Source: CAKRJP01 sp963658085
Lineage (GTDB): Bacteria; Bacillota; Clostridia; Lachnospirales; Lachnospiraceae
Direction of reading: 5' to 3'
NCBI GenBank assembly: GCA_963658085.1
Contig: CAVKOU010000019.1
Location: forward strand, 1-41,595
DNA length: 41,595 bases
The notes under the pieces are model-generated. The model had not been told where the DNA came from. It searched no databases and worked only from the letters and a program-made list of their open reading frames with translations. How positions within the stretch are numbered: position 1 is the first letter of the stretch; the number at the start of each line of letters is the position of its first letter. Both the position numbers and the translations under genes were made by a program. This document shows, one piece after another, positions 41,520-41,595 of this stretch.

Positions 41520-41595
41520 TTGGTAACGGACGCATCATATTATTGTCCCTACAAATGCTGTTTTATTTGCAATACTAGATTTTGGAAAAAATAAT

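Overview
The window looks like a chromosomal segment of a low-GC Clostridia species, most likely Lachnospiraceae. The support is strong AGGAGG-type ribosome binding sites, a T-box in front of thrS, a DUF4317 protein, a DUF6110/P-type ATPase pair, ECF vitamin-type transporters and a folB-folK fusion. No rRNA, tRNA or CRISPR array was seen. Genus is not determined.

Region 1 (1-2,660): the first codons of a gene leaving the left edge, with a strong promoter and an 18-bp palindromic operator inside its spacer; a NagD-like HAD phosphatase; and a MATE efflux gene on the minus strand whose 3' end runs into the leftover tail of an AraC-type regulator.

Region 2 (2,677-15,332): the most interesting block. 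A LysR regulator gene is followed after 13 bases by a complete type I Wadjet set: jetA kleisin-like, jetB KITE-like, jetC SMC/MukB-like, jetD TOPRIM nuclease. The set continues after 24 bases into an Mre11/SbcD-like nuclease and a Rad50/SbcC-like ATPase that carries two membrane segments where a zinc hook would be. All seven genes point the same way and end at one clear terminator. This suggests a plasmid-restriction system joined to a DNA-end-processing pair.

Region 3 (15,591-20,830): an isochorismatase-fold hydrolase, a dedicated ECF transporter (S, T and fused double ATPase), a NiaR/NadR-type 3H-domain repressor and a PfkB kinase, probably one niacin- or pyridine-nucleoside-related salvage operon.

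Region 4 (20,886-27,372): T-box-controlled thrS, then a folate operon folC-folE-HD hydrolase-folP-folBK. The HD protein is a candidate for the missing dihydroneopterin triphosphate step.

Region 5 (27,373-27,810): non-coding; a 47-bp tandem repeat followed by a roughly 185-bp element bounded by perfect 24-bp inverted repeats.

Region 6 (27,811-31,831): LysR regulator divergent from an SLC13-type permease and the two subunits of an L(+)-tartrate dehydratase/class I fumarase type enzyme, matching the ttdR-ttdT-ttdA-ttdB logic of tartrate use.

Region 7 (32,080-41,519): a structured leader, a DUF6110 protein and a P1B-like ATPase lacking CPC; an ABC-F protein; a phased A-tract repeat; a polar amino acid ABC transporter; purC; and a DUF4317 protein.
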